The notes below the pieces were generated by a model. That model was not told where the DNA came from. It searched no databases and saw nothing but the letters and a program-made list of their open reading frames with translations. A stretch of DNA of 64,000 nt from positions 124,001 to 188,000 of the forward strand of contig NZ_QNQZ01000008.1 in assembly GCF_003390935.1 (NCBI RefSeq), read 5' to 3'. Numbering within the stretch: the stretch's first letter is position 1; each line of letters starts with the position of its first letter. Below, one piece after another: positions 37,008-46,323 of this stretch. The DNA is from Lewinella sp. IMCC34191. GTDB lineage: Bacteria > Bacteroidota > Bacteroidia > Chitinophagales > Saprospiraceae. A program made the position numbers and the translations under genes.

Positions 37008-37418
37008 CTACAACCCATAATACCCCAGCCAAAAGCCCCCCGCCTGCACCACCCAAATCCCCCCGTACAGCCCCACGGCATACCCCCACCGGGGCCCCGG
37101 CAAGCGCGGAAACACCAGCACCACGATCGCCAATCGGATCAGCGCGTATTGGATCGCCTGCAGCAGGTGCCAGGCATCGGTAGTGGCCACGAAAATGGTG
37201 GATGAGCCCGGGAATCGCTCCCGCAGGGGCCGGATCAATTCGCCCTCCGTGTCGGTCGCGTACTTATTCTCCCAGCTAATATCAGGATCCCAGAAGCGTT
37301 GGTTATCGAAGCGGGCAAAGACGGTATCGGCGTAGTGGAACTGCAGGTCGTCGCAGATTCCCTTGCAGAGGTGGGCGAGGAAGAGGAGGGCCAGTACCGC
37401 TATGATTTGCTTCGCCAT
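37008..37418 (-). CDS. Hypothetical membrane protein
   Basis: 136 residues from ATG 37418 (MAKQIIAVLALLFLAHLCKG); the frame is open to 37514. The N-terminal helix is followed by a hydrophilic, probably periplasmic stretch (FDNQRFWDPDISWENKYATDTEGELI) and two C-terminal helices (LIRLAIVVLVFPRL, GGIWVVQAGGFWLGYYGL). No family was recognised. It faces trmB across the palindrome array. About 130 bp upstream lies the stop of the giant outer-membrane gene, and a REP-like hairpin is in the gap. Confidence 0.6.
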   Translation of the reverse strand: MAKQIIAVLALLFLAHLCKGICDDLQFHYADTVFARFDNQRFWDPDISWENKYATDTEGELIRPLRERFPGSSTIFVATTDAWHLLQAIQYALIRLAIVVLVFPRLPGPRWGYAVGLYGGIWVVQAGGFWLGYYGL

Positions 37419-37509
37419 GGGGTAGGAAGATACGGGCATTAGCCGTCCGCCCAGCGCAGCTGGTCTGCCGGCGGGTCTCCGCGGTGGACTACACCGATGA
37501 AGTTCCCAA

Positions 37510-37549
37510 GGCACTGGGCAGACGAGCTGGCGCTCGGCGGACCAGTGCC
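37510..37549. repeat. REP-like imperfect palindrome
   Basis: GGCACTGG...CGAGC / GCTCG...CCAGTGCC forms an imperfect stem with 18-nt arms around TGGC. Its 32-nt core (37514-37545) recurs with five differences at 58725-58756 in inverse orientation. It lies directly after the stop of the outer-membrane gene and could end its transcript. Confidence 0.65.
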
Positions 37550-37551
37550 TG

Positions 37552-40500
37552 CTAAAACTGCGCCGTCACCTGTGCCCGCCCTACGTGTACCACGTCCGCT
37601 TCCCCCGTCTGCCGGCCGTCGTAAATGAGGTTGAGCTGGAGGTATTCGCCGAGGTTCTGGACGAGATTGATGTTCCAGAGCAGGTTACGGCCGGGCTGTA
37701 AACCCTGGAGGAGGGCGAAACCCACCGGACTGCCCGCCCGCCCGTTCTCGAAGTCGATCTGTACCCAGTTGAAGCTGGCGTTGATCCAGTTGCGGTAGTT
37801 GCCGGTGAAGCGCGCTTCCCGGCGGAGCGTGAACTCGCCGTCGATTTCCGGGAGCACGTTCTCCTCGCGGCCCAGTACCAGGGTGGTGTTGAAACTGAAC
37901 TCGCCGGGCTGCCAGTTGATCCCGGGTTCGAGGCGGTTGAAGACGATCTTGTAGTCCTTTTCGTTAAAACGCTCCGAATCCGCTTCCCGCCGCCCGGTGA
38001 TGCCCGCCGCCTCGATGCTCAACTGGTCGTTGGGGCGAAAGCGGAAGCGGAGTTCCCAGTCCTCCCGGCGGCTGCTTTCGTAGCCGGTGGTGAGTACGCG
38101 GCGGTTGCGCTGCTCGTCGTTGCTGAGCTGGATATCGTAGCGGGGATTGGCCCGGTTGAAAAACAGGCCGTGACGCCGCCGCACGTTCAGCGCCACCAGG
38201 TTGGAATCCGCCACCGCCAGCTGGAAGGGGTTCCAGGCCATGATATCGTCGGCTTCCTGGGTTTTACGGTCGATGTTGATGGCCGTGTTCAGGGCGATGC
38301 GGCCCAGAAATTTTTTGACACCCTTCGCTTCCCGCCACAGGCGGCTGGGGTCCCAGTTCAGGCGCTGGTTGATGCTGACGTTGTCGGTGCGGATGAAGTC
38401 GTTGTTAAAGACACTGACCCGGATGTAGTCGGCGATATCCGGGAAGGGGGAAAGCACGATCTCGTTGGGCTGGATGCGGCCGTCGTTGTTGTACAGGCTA
38501 TCCTGCCAGATGTACTGTCCCTGCCCGGGGCCCACGTAGAGGTATTGGAAATCCACCCTCGGCTCCTGTCCGCTGCCCACCTGGTAGGTGGACTGGCTGG
38601 TGAAGGCTCGTTGTATGGCGTCGGCGCGCAGGTCAAGGCGGCCCAGGACGGTACTGCTCGGTCGGTCCTCGACCAATTCCTGGCCCGGTACGTCCAGTGC
38701 CCGGTAGGTAAAATTGCCGCCTACTTGCAAATTGCGGGCGGCCTGGTATTTACCCTCGGCCGTTAGCTCCCGGGCCGACGTACTTTCCGTCAGCTCCGTC
38801 CCCGCGGGGAGTTTATCGTCGCGCTGGCTGGCACTCAGGGTAAAAGCGTAGCGCTCACTGGCCGGGGCGGAAATACCCACCGTATAGCGATCGTACTGGA
38901 AGCTCAGCTGGGAAAGCGTATCGGTCGCCCGGGAACGACGTTCGCTCTTCTCCCCCGCGTAGGCGGCCGACAATTCCCACCCGCCTAATTGAATGAATTC
39001 CTTGCTGACCAGCAGACTCGGGCGGCGGAAGGTCCCCGTGCTCTCCGTATCCTCATTATCCAGCAGACTGTAGGCACCCGTCGCCCGCCACCCCGCCACG
39101 GCGAGCTGTAGCAGTCCTTCGTGCCGCTGCCCCCGGTAGTCGTCGCCCCGGACGAAGCGCTCGTAGTCGTAGTCCAGCCGGCCCACGCCCTCCCGTAGCA
39201 AGCCGACGCCGCCGCCCATCAGTTGTTCGGTCTGCTGCTCGGGCCGGATCGTGCTCAGCCGGTTGCTGAGGTTCCAATTGCGGTAGAATTCCGGGGAGCG
39301 GTAGGGGTTGATGAAGTTGAAGGTCCGTTCCACGAATTCGTAGCGGCCCCGGCCGGCTACCGCCCACCCGCTGCTGTCGGAACCGATCGCCACGGTACGG
39401 TCGGCGTCTACGCGGAGGGCGTGTCCGACATTGTCGCCCTGATCGAGGTCGCTGAAGCGGTTAAGATCCACGTTGCTCCGGCTGCCCTCGAAGCGGATGG
39501 CCCCCTCTCCGGAGAAGCGGTACTCCCCACCGGCACTGAAGAGTTGTTGCTGGCGCGGGGCGACCAGGTCGATCTCCGGGGAGAAGCGACCGAGCGGGTT
39601 ACAGTCTTCGTCGTAGCCCACGAAAACGTACACTCGCTCGTTGGCGGGCCGGTCGGGATCCAGGCGGTACGGTCCGCCACCGGGTCCCCGGTCGGTGAAA
39701 GTGGCCACGTAGCGTCCCCGCTCGGAATTGTTGCTGCTCACCAGGTAGGGCATCTGCGGGGCGCAGGCGATTATCGTATCGCGGAGTTCGTAGGTGGCCC
39801 GCAACTCTTCCCGACCGTCCAGGGTGTCAAGGCTGCTGACGGGTATGCCCTCCGGACTGTCCCCTTCCAGACTCAGTGCCCGTCGCTGATCGGCGGTAAG
39901 CTGCAGGTCACCCGTGGCGGTCTTACTATCCTGCTGGGAATAGAGATTCACGTAGCCGGTAACGCGCCCCTTCGTATAGCGACTGCTGCCCGCCGTAAGG
40001 GTACGCAGGTAGCGTTGGTCGGCGTACTCGTACTCCACGGTGATGCGGACGTCACGCGTGATGAGCCGCCGGGTGGTGAAGGTCAGTTCGGCGAGGTTGT
40101 AGTCTATGACGTAGTCGGCGTCCAGACCGCGCTGCATCAATTGTCCATCCAGGTAGACCCGTTCCGTGCCCGCCAGGATGATGAGAAAGCGCTGTTCACC
40201 GTCGCCGGTGAGTTTGTACGGTCCCTGGTTGCCCTCCCCCGGGGTGATGTTCTGGCGAATGAATTGTCCGCGGGCTACGGCTACGCTGGCGCTGTTCTCC
40301 CAAACGGCCATTTCCCTCTCCCCCGACCCCTCTCCGGAGGAGAGGGGAGTACCCCCCGCGATCGTTGTGAAAGTGGCTCCCTCCAGCTTTTTATAGTAGC
40401 GCATGAAGTAGCCGTCCGGATTCCGGAGCTCGTAATCGCCGGCGGTCAGCTGACTCCGGTTCTTGCGCAGCTGGATGAAGATGCGGTCGAATTCCCGCAG

Positions 40501-41076
40501 CTGTTGGGTGGTGCCTTCGGGCTGTACGGGCAGGTTCTCGTCGGTGATGGCGGCGGCGACCTCGATGCCGTTACCCAACTCGCCGTTCAGTTGCAGGTTG
40601 AAGGCGGAATTCAGTACCAGGTCCTGCCGGTTCCCGAAGCTGATCGCCCGGCTGAAGCTGCCCCTAGTCTGCACCTTCGTATCGTTATCTAATAAGCCCA
40701 GTCGCACGTACGGATCGTACGCCCCGATCACCAGCCCGGCCTCTTCCCGCCGCAGTTGACTGCTATCCAGCAGTGCCACGCGCTCGTCCAGCGTAAACGG
40801 AAGGGCCCGGTACCGCAGGATCAACGAATCGGGTACGGGCAGGCCGGTCCATCTTAGGTAGCGACCACTGAGCATGTACTCGCTTTCCGCTACCGGATCG
40901 CCATTCATAAAGTAAGCCTCGAAGCTCCCCGGCGCCAGCGTAAGCGTATCCACCAGCTGTCCCGCCGGGTTCACGGCCACCTTTTTCTCCCGCAGGTTCG
41001 ACAGGGGCGATCCCTGGCCGGCAAGCATACCGGTGACCAGCAGGCAGAGCACCAGCGATAGCATTTTTGGGATCAC
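37552..41076 (-). CDS. Giant outer-membrane beta-barrel protein
   Basis: 1174 residues with a signal peptide (LSLVLCLLVTGMLAGQ). The N-terminal third has beta-sandwich-like repeats and the phrase DENLPVQPEGTTQQLREFD, recalling segments of the T9SS translocon protein SprA. The rest is a long series of alternating amphipathic strands (FRFRPNDQLSIEAAGITGRR, EYLQLNLIYDGRQTG) ending in a terminal Phe (VTAQF), a typical barrel sorting signal. It is far shorter than SprA (about 2400 residues), so equivalence is not claimed. Role unknown; exporter, adhesin or porin are possible. A CCGTACTAC repeat precedes it. Confidence 0.7.
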   Translation of the reverse strand: MIPKMLSLVLCLLVTGMLAGQGSPLSNLREKKVAVNPAGQLVDTLTLAPGSFEAYFMNGDPVAESEYMLSGRYLRWTGLPVPDSLILRYRALPFTLDERVALLDSSQLRREEAGLVIGAYDPYVRLGLLDNDTKVQTRGSFSRAISFGNRQDLVLNSAFNLQLNGELGNGIEVAAAITDENLPVQPEGTTQQLREFDRIFIQLRKNRSQLTAGDYELRNPDGYFMRYYKKLEGATFTTIAGGTPLSSGEGSGEREMAVWENSASVAVARGQFIRQNITPGEGNQGPYKLTGDGEQRFLIILAGTERVYLDGQLMQRGLDADYVIDYNLAELTFTTRRLITRDVRITVEYEYADQRYLRTLTAGSSRYTKGRVTGYVNLYSQQDSKTATGDLQLTADQRRALSLEGDSPEGIPVSSLDTLDGREELRATYELRDTIIACAPQMPYLVSSNNSERGRYVATFTDRGPGGGPYRLDPDRPANERVYVFVGYDEDCNPLGRFSPEIDLVAPRQQQLFSAGGEYRFSGEGAIRFEGSRSNVDLNRFSDLDQGDNVGHALRVDADRTVAIGSDSSGWAVAGRGRYEFVERTFNFINPYRSPEFYRNWNLSNRLSTIRPEQQTEQLMGGGVGLLREGVGRLDYDYERFVRGDDYRGQRHEGLLQLAVAGWRATGAYSLLDNEDTESTGTFRRPSLLVSKEFIQLGGWELSAAYAGEKSERRSRATDTLSQLSFQYDRYTVGISAPASERYAFTLSASQRDDKLPAGTELTESTSARELTAEGKYQAARNLQVGGNFTYRALDVPGQELVEDRPSSTVLGRLDLRADAIQRAFTSQSTYQVGSGQEPRVDFQYLYVGPGQGQYIWQDSLYNNDGRIQPNEIVLSPFPDIADYIRVSVFNNDFIRTDNVSINQRLNWDPSRLWREAKGVKKFLGRIALNTAINIDRKTQEADDIMAWNPFQLAVADSNLVALNVRRRHGLFFNRANPRYDIQLSNDEQRNRRVLTTGYESSRREDWELRFRFRPNDQLSIEAAGITGRREADSERFNEKDYKIVFNRLEPGINWQPGEFSFNTTLVLGREENVLPEIDGEFTLRREARFTGNYRNWINASFNWVQIDFENGRAGSPVGFALLQGLQPGRNLLWNINLVQNLGEYLQLNLIYDGRQTGEADVVHVGRAQVTAQF

Positions 41077-41096
41077 GGAGTACTAACGTAGGGAAT

Positions 41097-41214
41097 AGTA
41101 CGGTAGTACAGTAGTCGCCGGCTTCGCCGCCGGAGTAGTACGGTAGGCGGACGACACTACCGTACTACCCCGATTGCGCAGCAAACGACTACCGTACTAC
41201 AGTACTCCCTTGGT
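41097..41214 (-). repeat. CCGTACTAC / GAAGCCGGCGA repeat cluster
   Basis: Reiterated TAGTACGGTAGT and its complement ACTACCGTACTA, around a minus-strand core GAAGCCGGCGA that matches the element before der. The cluster fills the gap between hisB and the outer-membrane gene. Confidence 0.65.
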
Positions 41215-42339
41215 GCTCGGCAGCCGCATATTATCCACATCCCGCCGCTTAGCCATCTTGATGCTTTTGGCGAGAGCCTTGAAGGTGGCTTCGATCTTGT
41301 GGTGCTCGTTGTCGCCTTCGACCTTGATGTTGAGGTTGCAGCGGGCGCCGTCGGTGAAGGACTTGAAGAAGTGGTAGAACATCTCGGTGGGCATGTCGCC
41401 GATCTTCTCGCGCTTGTACTCGCAGTCCCAGACGAGCCACGGGCGCCCACCGAAGTCGATGCCGACGGCGGCGAGGGCGTCGTCCATGGGGAGGTAAAAG
41501 CCGTAGCGTTCGATGCCGAGTTTGTCGCCGAGGGCCTGGGCGAAGGCTTCCCCGAGGGCGATGGCGGTATCCTCGATGGTGTGGTGCTCGTCGATGTCGA
41601 GGTCGCCCTGGACTTTAACGGTGAGGTCGCAGCCGGAGTGGCGGCCCAGTTGATCGAGCATATGGTCGAAGAAACCGAGGCCGGTATCGATGTCGGTCTG
41701 GCCGGTGCCGTCGAGGTCGAGTTCGATGCGGATGTCGGTTTCCTTGGTGGTACGTTGTACGCTGGCGGTGCGGCTTTGCAGACGGAGGTAGCGATAAATA
41801 TCCTCCCAGTCCGTGGTCCGCTTGACGATGACGTCGTCTAGGTCTTTAAGTTGCTGGGTGCTGAGTTCCTCGTTCCCCAACTCCGGGTCGTTGGCCAGCC
41901 AGAAACCCTTGGCGCCCATGTTCTTCGCGAGTTGCATATCCGTCAGCCGGTCGCCCACCACGAAGCTACCCGGTATGTCGTAGGTGGGGTCGTCCATATA
42001 CTTACGTACCAGGCCGGGGTTAGGCTTGCGGGTGGGGGCGTTATCCTTCGCGTAGGTGCGGTCGATCAGTTCTTCGACGAATTCAATGCCCTCCGCGACC
42101 AGCGCCCGCCGCATGGCTTCGTGGGTGGGCCAAAACGTATCCTCGGGAAACTCCGCCGTCCCCAGTCCGTCCTGATTGGTGATCATGACGAGCTGGTAGT
42201 CCAGTTCCCGCACGATGCGTCCCAGCCAGCGGAAGATGCCGGGGTAGAAATTCAGCTTTTCGACGCTGTCGACCTGGTAGTTTTCGGGCTCCAGGATTAG
42301 GGTGCCGTCGCGGTCTAGTAGGAGTAGTTTTTGGGGCAT
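41197..42339 (-). CDS. hisB: Bifunctional histidinol-phosphatase / imidazoleglycerol-phosphate dehydratase
   Basis: 380 residues. The N-terminal HAD phosphatase ([31 protein letters not shown]) dephosphorylates histidinol phosphate. The C-terminal dehydratase ([71 protein letters not shown]) removes water from imidazole-glycerol phosphate. Both His-rich metal sites are intact. Last his gene of this cluster; hisH, hisA, hisF and hisI are not downstream. A 94-bp gap with nested inverted repeats separates it from hisC. Confidence 0.97.
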   Translation of the reverse strand: MPQKLLLLDRDGTLILEPENYQVDSVEKLNFYPGIFRWLGRIVRELDYQLVMITNQDGLGTAEFPEDTFWPTHEAMRRALVAEGIEFVEELIDRTYAKDNAPTRKPNPGLVRKYMDDPTYDIPGSFVVGDRLTDMQLAKNMGAKGFWLANDPELGNEELSTQQLKDLDDVIVKRTTDWEDIYRYLRLQSRTASVQRTTKETDIRIELDLDGTGQTDIDTGLGFFDHMLDQLGRHSGCDLTVKVQGDLDIDEHHTIEDTAIALGEAFAQALGDKLGIERYGFYLPMDDALAAVGIDFGGRPWLVWDCEYKREKIGDMPTEMFYHFFKSFTDGARCNLNIKVEGDNEHHKIEATFKALAKSIKMAKRRDVDNMRLPSTKGVL

Positions 42340-42354
42340 AATGTTGGAAGGTTC

Positions 42355-42434
42355 ACCACAGAGTAATCAGAGGGCTTCACAGAGTAATCACAGAGGCGCT
42401 TCTCCTCTGTGAAGCCCTTTTTTACCTCTGTGGT
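42355..42434. repeat. Nested inverted repeats built from CACAGAG words
   Basis: An inner perfect 13-bp pair GGGCTTCACAGAG (42372-42384) / CTCTGTGAAGCCC (42405-42417) lies within an outer 9-bp pair ACCACAGAG (42355-42363) / CTCTGTGGT (42426-42434). A TTTTTT run follows the inner stem on the plus strand only. It sits between hisC and hisB in the operon. Confidence 0.8.
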
Positions 42435-43501
42435 TAGTTTTTAAAGGCGCGAAGCGCCGCAATTAGTGCATCATTCTCCGCCGGCAAACCCGCTGTGATT
42501 CGCAAACAGTTCTCCGCATTAGGCTGGTAGCTCTGGTTCCGCACCACGATGCCCTTATCGAGCAGGTAGCGGTACACCTTATCGGAATCCGTAAAACGAA
42601 CCAGGAGAAAGTTCGTCACGGAGGGGAAGATATAGTCTACGAAGTCCAGCTCACCCAGCGCCTGCTCTAACCGCTTACGCTCACTAATCAGCAGGGCCAC
42701 CCGCTCGTGCATGAGTTTCGGGGCGGCCAATGCTTCCAGGGCGGCGGCCTTGGTCAGGACGTTGATGTTGTAGGGCATCTTGATCGTCCGCAGCAGGTTG
42801 ATGATGAACTCGCTGGCGTAGGCGGCTCCCAATCGGGCACCGGCCATTCCCCAGCCCTTGGAGAGCGTCTGGGTGATGATGAGGTTGGGGAACTCATCCA
42901 GTCGGGGCACGAAGCTTTCCTCCGGGATGAAGTCGATGTAGGCCTCGTCCAGCACCACGATGCCCGGGAAGCTGCGGATGAGGTCTTCCACCACTGCGGC
43001 GTCCATCAGGTTTCCGCTGGGGTTGTTGGGGCTGCACAGCCAGAGGATCTTGGAGGCTTCGTCCCAGCTGGCCTTGAGCTCGTCTACTGGAATACTGAAA
43101 TCGGACTTCAGCGTCACCCCCCGGAACGCCGCGTCGTTGATGGCGGCCGCCACCTTATACATGCCGAAGGTGGGCGGCAGGGCGTGTACCGCGTCCTGGC
43201 CGGGGCGGCAGAATACCCGCGTCACCTGGTCGACGATCTCGTCCGATCCGTTACCTATAAAGATCTTATCGGCATCTACGCTCCGCAGATTGGCGAGGAG
43301 CATCCGGATGTCCGTCGATAGCGGCTCCGGGTAGCGGTTCATGCCATTGTCGAAGGGGCTTTCGTTGGCGTCCAGCAGCACGTCGGCCCGCCCCTTGAAT
43401 TCCGAGCGGGCGCTGGAGTAGGGGGTTGCCCGGAGGATGTTCGGGCGGACGAGCCGGCGAATTTCTTCCGCGGTCCAGTTGATGTAGTCGGTGGTGGTCA
43501 T
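42434..43501 (-). CDS. hisC: Histidinol-phosphate aminotransferase
   Basis: 355 residues, fold-type I PLP enzyme. Visible are LDANESPFDNGMNRYPEP, GNGSDEIVD, LCSPNNPSGNL, VVLDEAYIDF and the PLP-lysine motif TQTLSKGWGMAGARLG. It converts imidazole-acetol phosphate to histidinol phosphate. It follows the GyrI-like gene by 23 bp in the his operon, and its stop overlaps the edge of the inverted repeat ahead of hisB. Confidence 0.96.
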   Translation of the reverse strand: MTTTDYINWTAEEIRRLVRPNILRATPYSSARSEFKGRADVLLDANESPFDNGMNRYPEPLSTDIRMLLANLRSVDADKIFIGNGSDEIVDQVTRVFCRPGQDAVHALPPTFGMYKVAAAINDAAFRGVTLKSDFSIPVDELKASWDEASKILWLCSPNNPSGNLMDAAVVEDLIRSFPGIVVLDEAYIDFIPEESFVPRLDEFPNLIITQTLSKGWGMAGARLGAAYASEFIINLLRTIKMPYNINVLTKAAALEALAAPKLMHERVALLISERKRLEQALGELDFVDYIFPSVTNFLLVRFTDSDKVYRYLLDKGIVVRNQSYQPNAENCLRITAGLPAENDALIAALRAFKN

Positions 43502-43524
43502 GTCAGGCGGTTAAATACTTACGG

Positions 43525-44028
43525 TTAGGCATCCAGGGGTAAGACTTTCAGGGGGACGTACATTTCCTCCTGCGCGTCCGGGTCGTCGGGGCGGTAATCC
43601 GGCGCCATCCGTTCGAAGTGCGGGCGGCTGTTGTCGACGTCGTAGCCGGAGGTCGGCAGCCACTGCCCGAAGAGATAATTGACGGTGTTTCCGATTTCCC
43701 CGGGGAGGCCTTTGTGCAGACAACGGACGTAGAGCCCGCCGGCCAGATCGTGGGTTTCCAGACCGTCGGGGACCGCTGCTCCTTCCTCGACCGCTACGGC
43801 CGCCCACTCGCGGTATTCCGTATCCGGCGTCAGGCGGGCCAGCGACAGGTCGGCCGGGTAGACGCGCAGCGAATAGCGCCAGTCGTCCGCCCGCTGGTCG
43901 ATCTCCTGGATGCGCGGACCGAAGTTGCGCCACAGGGCCGGGGTGCCGGCTCCGGCCAAGCTGGTCGTTTCGGATAGCCCGATCAGGGTGGTAGGAGTGA
44001 GGGAAAGGATGCTGATGTCCGGGTTCAT
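43525..44028 (-). CDS. GyrI-like/AraC effector-binding-domain protein inside the his operon
   Basis: 167 residues. The fold pattern (VYPADLSLARLTPDTEYREWAAVAVEEG; HDLAGGLYVRCLHKG; VNYLFGQWLPTSGYDVDNSRPHFERM; EEMYVPLKVLPL) is that of the GyrI-like small-molecule-binding domain (SOUL-like duplicated half). The C-terminal PHFE...EMYVPL is diagnostic. No DNA-binding domain is attached. Members bind hydrophobic or cationic ligands, and some have hydrolase activity. It lies between hisD and hisC, spaced 58 and 23 bp, in place of a normal his gene. Its link to histidine synthesis is unknown. Confidence 0.8.
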   Translation of the reverse strand: MNPDISILSLTPTTLIGLSETTSLAGAGTPALWRNFGPRIQEIDQRADDWRYSLRVYPADLSLARLTPDTEYREWAAVAVEEGAAVPDGLETHDLAGGLYVRCLHKGLPGEIGNTVNYLFGQWLPTSGYDVDNSRPHFERMAPDYRPDDPDAQEEMYVPLKVLPLDA

Positions 44029-44086
44029 ACTACGTTTATTCGGTGGCCGGCTGTTCCCCGGGAACTCGGTCCGGGCCGGCGGCTAA

Positions 44087-45367
44087 TTACAAATCGTTTA
44101 ATCGCAAACTTACCGCGTTCCGGTGAGCGTGCAGCTGTTCGGCTTCGGCCATGCACTCGACCGTGGGGCCGATGTTGCGCAGCCCCTCGGGCGATAATTC
44201 CTGGAAGGTGATCTTTTTGACGAAGCTGTCCAGGCTCACGCCGCTGTACTGCCGCGCGTAGCCGTAAGTCGGAAGGGTATGGTTCGTCCCGCTGGCGTAG
44301 TCGCCCACGCTTTCCGGTGTATGGTAGCCCAGGAAGACCGAGCCGGCGTTGCTGATCTTACCGGCGAAGTCCCGGGCGTTCTCCATGCTCAGAATGAGGT
44401 GCTCCGGGGCATAGGCATCGACGAAGTCAGCCGCGTCGTTCCAGTCCGGGAATACGAGCGTGAAGCTATTTTCGATACTCTCGGAAGCCAGCGCTTCCCG
44501 GGGCAGTTCCGCCAGTTGCCGGAGCACTTCCGCTTTGACGGAGGCTGCCTTCTCCGGGGTATCGGTCAGCAGTACCACTTGGCTATCGTGGCCGTGCTCG
44601 GCCTGACTGAGCAGGTCGGCGGCGACGTGAGTGTCTTTGGCCCCCGCGTCCGCGCACACCAGCACTTCACTCGGCCCGGCCGGCATATCGATAGCCAGTC
44701 CTTCCATGGAGGCCAGTTGCTTGGCTACGGTAACGTAGGCGTTCCCCGGGCCGAAGATCTTGTACATCTTCGGCACCGTATCCGTTCCGTAGGTCATGGC
44801 CGCGATCGCCTGGGACCCTCCGATGCGGAAGATCTTGGTCACGCCGCAGAGGTCCGCCGTATACAGGATAGCGGGGTGGATCGCCCCTTCCTTATTTGGG
44901 GGAGAGCACAGCACGATCTCCTTGCACCCTGCAATGGCGGCGGGAACGGCCAGCATCAGCACGGTGCTGAACAGGGGAGCGGTGCCGCCGGGAATGTAGA
45001 GCCCGACGCGGTCGATACCCCGACTTTCGCGCCAGCAGCGTACGCCCGGCATCGTTTCTACTTCCTCCGGGGCCGTTTGCTGGCTGCGGTGAAAGGTCTC
45101 GATGTTTCGTTTCGCGGTCTGGATGGCTTCCCGCAGCTCGCCGGGCACCTGATCGCCGGCCGCGGCGATCGCTTCCGGACTTACCGCGAAGTCGTCGAGA
45201 TCCACCCCATCGAAGCGGGCGGTGTAATCGCGCAGGGCGGCATCTCCGTTGTCACGGACGGTATTCATCACCATGCGGACCGTCTGCTCCAGGTTGCTCA
45301 GGTCGTTCGCGGGGCGCTGGCAAAGTGTATTCCAGGATTCGCGATCGGGGTTTTGGTGTATGCGCAT
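44087..45367 (-). CDS. hisD: Histidinol dehydrogenase
   Basis: 426 residues. Typical motifs are GLYIPGGTAPLFSTVLMLAVPA, GSQAIAAMTYGT, FGPGNAYVTVAKQ, DMPAGPSEVLV, LLSQAEHGHDSQVVL (zinc and catalytic His) and GDYASGTNHTLPTYG. The zinc enzyme oxidises histidinol to histidine using two NAD. Its ATG overlaps the hisG stop by one base (TGATG), so translation is coupled. Complete length. Confidence 0.97.
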   Translation of the reverse strand: MRIHQNPDRESWNTLCQRPANDLSNLEQTVRMVMNTVRDNGDAALRDYTARFDGVDLDDFAVSPEAIAAAGDQVPGELREAIQTAKRNIETFHRSQQTAPEEVETMPGVRCWRESRGIDRVGLYIPGGTAPLFSTVLMLAVPAAIAGCKEIVLCSPPNKEGAIHPAILYTADLCGVTKIFRIGGSQAIAAMTYGTDTVPKMYKIFGPGNAYVTVAKQLASMEGLAIDMPAGPSEVLVCADAGAKDTHVAADLLSQAEHGHDSQVVLLTDTPEKAASVKAEVLRQLAELPREALASESIENSFTLVFPDWNDAADFVDAYAPEHLILSMENARDFAGKISNAGSVFLGYHTPESVGDYASGTNHTLPTYGYARQYSGVSLDSFVKKITFQELSPEGLRNIGPTVECMAEAEQLHAHRNAVSLRLNDL

Positions 45368-46230
45368 CAGAGGATCATTTTAGCAATGGGAACGATCAGG
45401 ATGCCCTCGGCACCGGCCTCCCGGAGGCGATCGATAATATCCCAAAAGCGGTCTTCGCTAATCACGGTATGTACGCTCGACCATCCTTCCTCCGCCAACG
45501 GCAGCACGGTAGGGGAGCGCATGCCCGGCAGCATTTTGGTCACTTCTTCGATGCTGTCGTTGGGGACATTCATCAGCAGGTATTTCTGGTTGCGGGCGGC
45601 CAGCACGGACTTCACGCGAAAAACGAGCTTATCCAGGATCTCCCGGCGGGCGTCGTCGATGCGGGGGCTCGCGGCGATGACGGCTTCCGACTGCAGAATG
45701 ATGTCCTGCTCCTCCAGGCCGTTCTTGAAAAGCGTGCTGCCCGTCGATACCAGGTCGCAGATCGCGTCCGCCAGGCCGATATTCGGGGCGATCTCCACCG
45801 ATCCGCTGATTTCGTGGATCTCGGCGTCGATGTTCTTTTTGTCCAAAAAATCCTGCAGGCTATTGGGGTAGCTGGTGGCGATCCGACGACCGCTAAGGTA
45901 TTCCGGACCAGGGTAGTCGGTCCCGCGGGGCGTAGCCAGACTGAGGCGGCACTTACTGAAGCCCAGTTTCAGGACCACTTCGGCGTCCTTCCGCTTCTCG
46001 ATGAGGGTATTCTCCCCGATGATGCCGATGTCCGCCACGCCGTCCTGGATGTACTGCGGGATGTCGCTGTTGCGCAGATAGAGCACCTCGGCGTTGAAGT
46101 TGCGGGCGGGAGCCTTCAGCTGGTCGCGGCCGTTATCGATCTTGATGCCGCACTCCTTCAGCAGTTGGATGGATTCATCGAGCAGGCGACCGGATTTCTG
46201 AACGGCAATACGTAAGGGGGGTGTGGACAT
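45367..46230 (-). CDS. hisG: ATP phosphoribosyltransferase, long form
   Basis: 287 residues, first enzyme and usual feedback point of histidine synthesis. The catalytic part has LRIAVQKSGRLLDES, VADIGIIGENTL, RIATSYPNSLQDFL and SGSVEIAPNIGLADAICDLVSTGSTL. The C-terminal extension (VLPLAEEGWSSVHTVISEDRFWDII) is the ACT-like regulatory domain of the long HisG form, so no HisZ partner is required and feedback inhibition by His is expected. Transcription passes through the His-leader/terminator region just upstream (46244-46383), which implies an additional, transcriptional layer of control. Confidence 0.97.
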   Translation of the reverse strand: MSTPPLRIAVQKSGRLLDESIQLLKECGIKIDNGRDQLKAPARNFNAEVLYLRNSDIPQYIQDGVADIGIIGENTLIEKRKDAEVVLKLGFSKCRLSLATPRGTDYPGPEYLSGRRIATSYPNSLQDFLDKKNIDAEIHEISGSVEIAPNIGLADAICDLVSTGSTLFKNGLEEQDIILQSEAVIAASPRIDDARREILDKLVFRVKSVLAARNQKYLLMNVPNDSIEEVTKMLPGMRSPTVLPLAEEGWSSVHTVISEDRFWDIIDRLREAGAEGILIVPIAKMIL

Positions 46231-46243
46231 TTCGGTAATGGAT

Positions 46244-46283
46244 AAAATGCAAAGAGGCCCGCCGGATATTCCGACGGACCTCT
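46244..46283 (-). terminator. his attenuator: intrinsic terminator before hisG
   Basis: On the minus strand AGAGGTCCGTCGG pairs with CCGGCGGGCCTCT (13 bp, loop of 5 nt) and is followed by TTGCATTTT. Two of the pairs are G-U only on the minus strand (C-A mismatches on the plus), showing the direction of use. It ends 14 nt before the hisG ATG. The segment CCCGTCGG inside the leader ORF (46334-46341) can instead pair with CCGGCGGG (46258-46265), eight continuous pairs, as an antiterminator. Confidence 0.82.
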
Positions 46284-46323
46284 GAGCAATACGTTTGTGG
46301 AGGAGAAAGTTTATCGCACCAAA

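Noticed and set aside
39223-40692. 489-codon plus-strand ORF
   Set aside because: Antisense to the outer-membrane protein gene, which has a signal peptide and barrel pattern.
44279-45871. 530-codon plus-strand ORF opposite hisD and hisG
   Set aside because: Antisense shadow of two complete his genes; its translation has no domain pattern.
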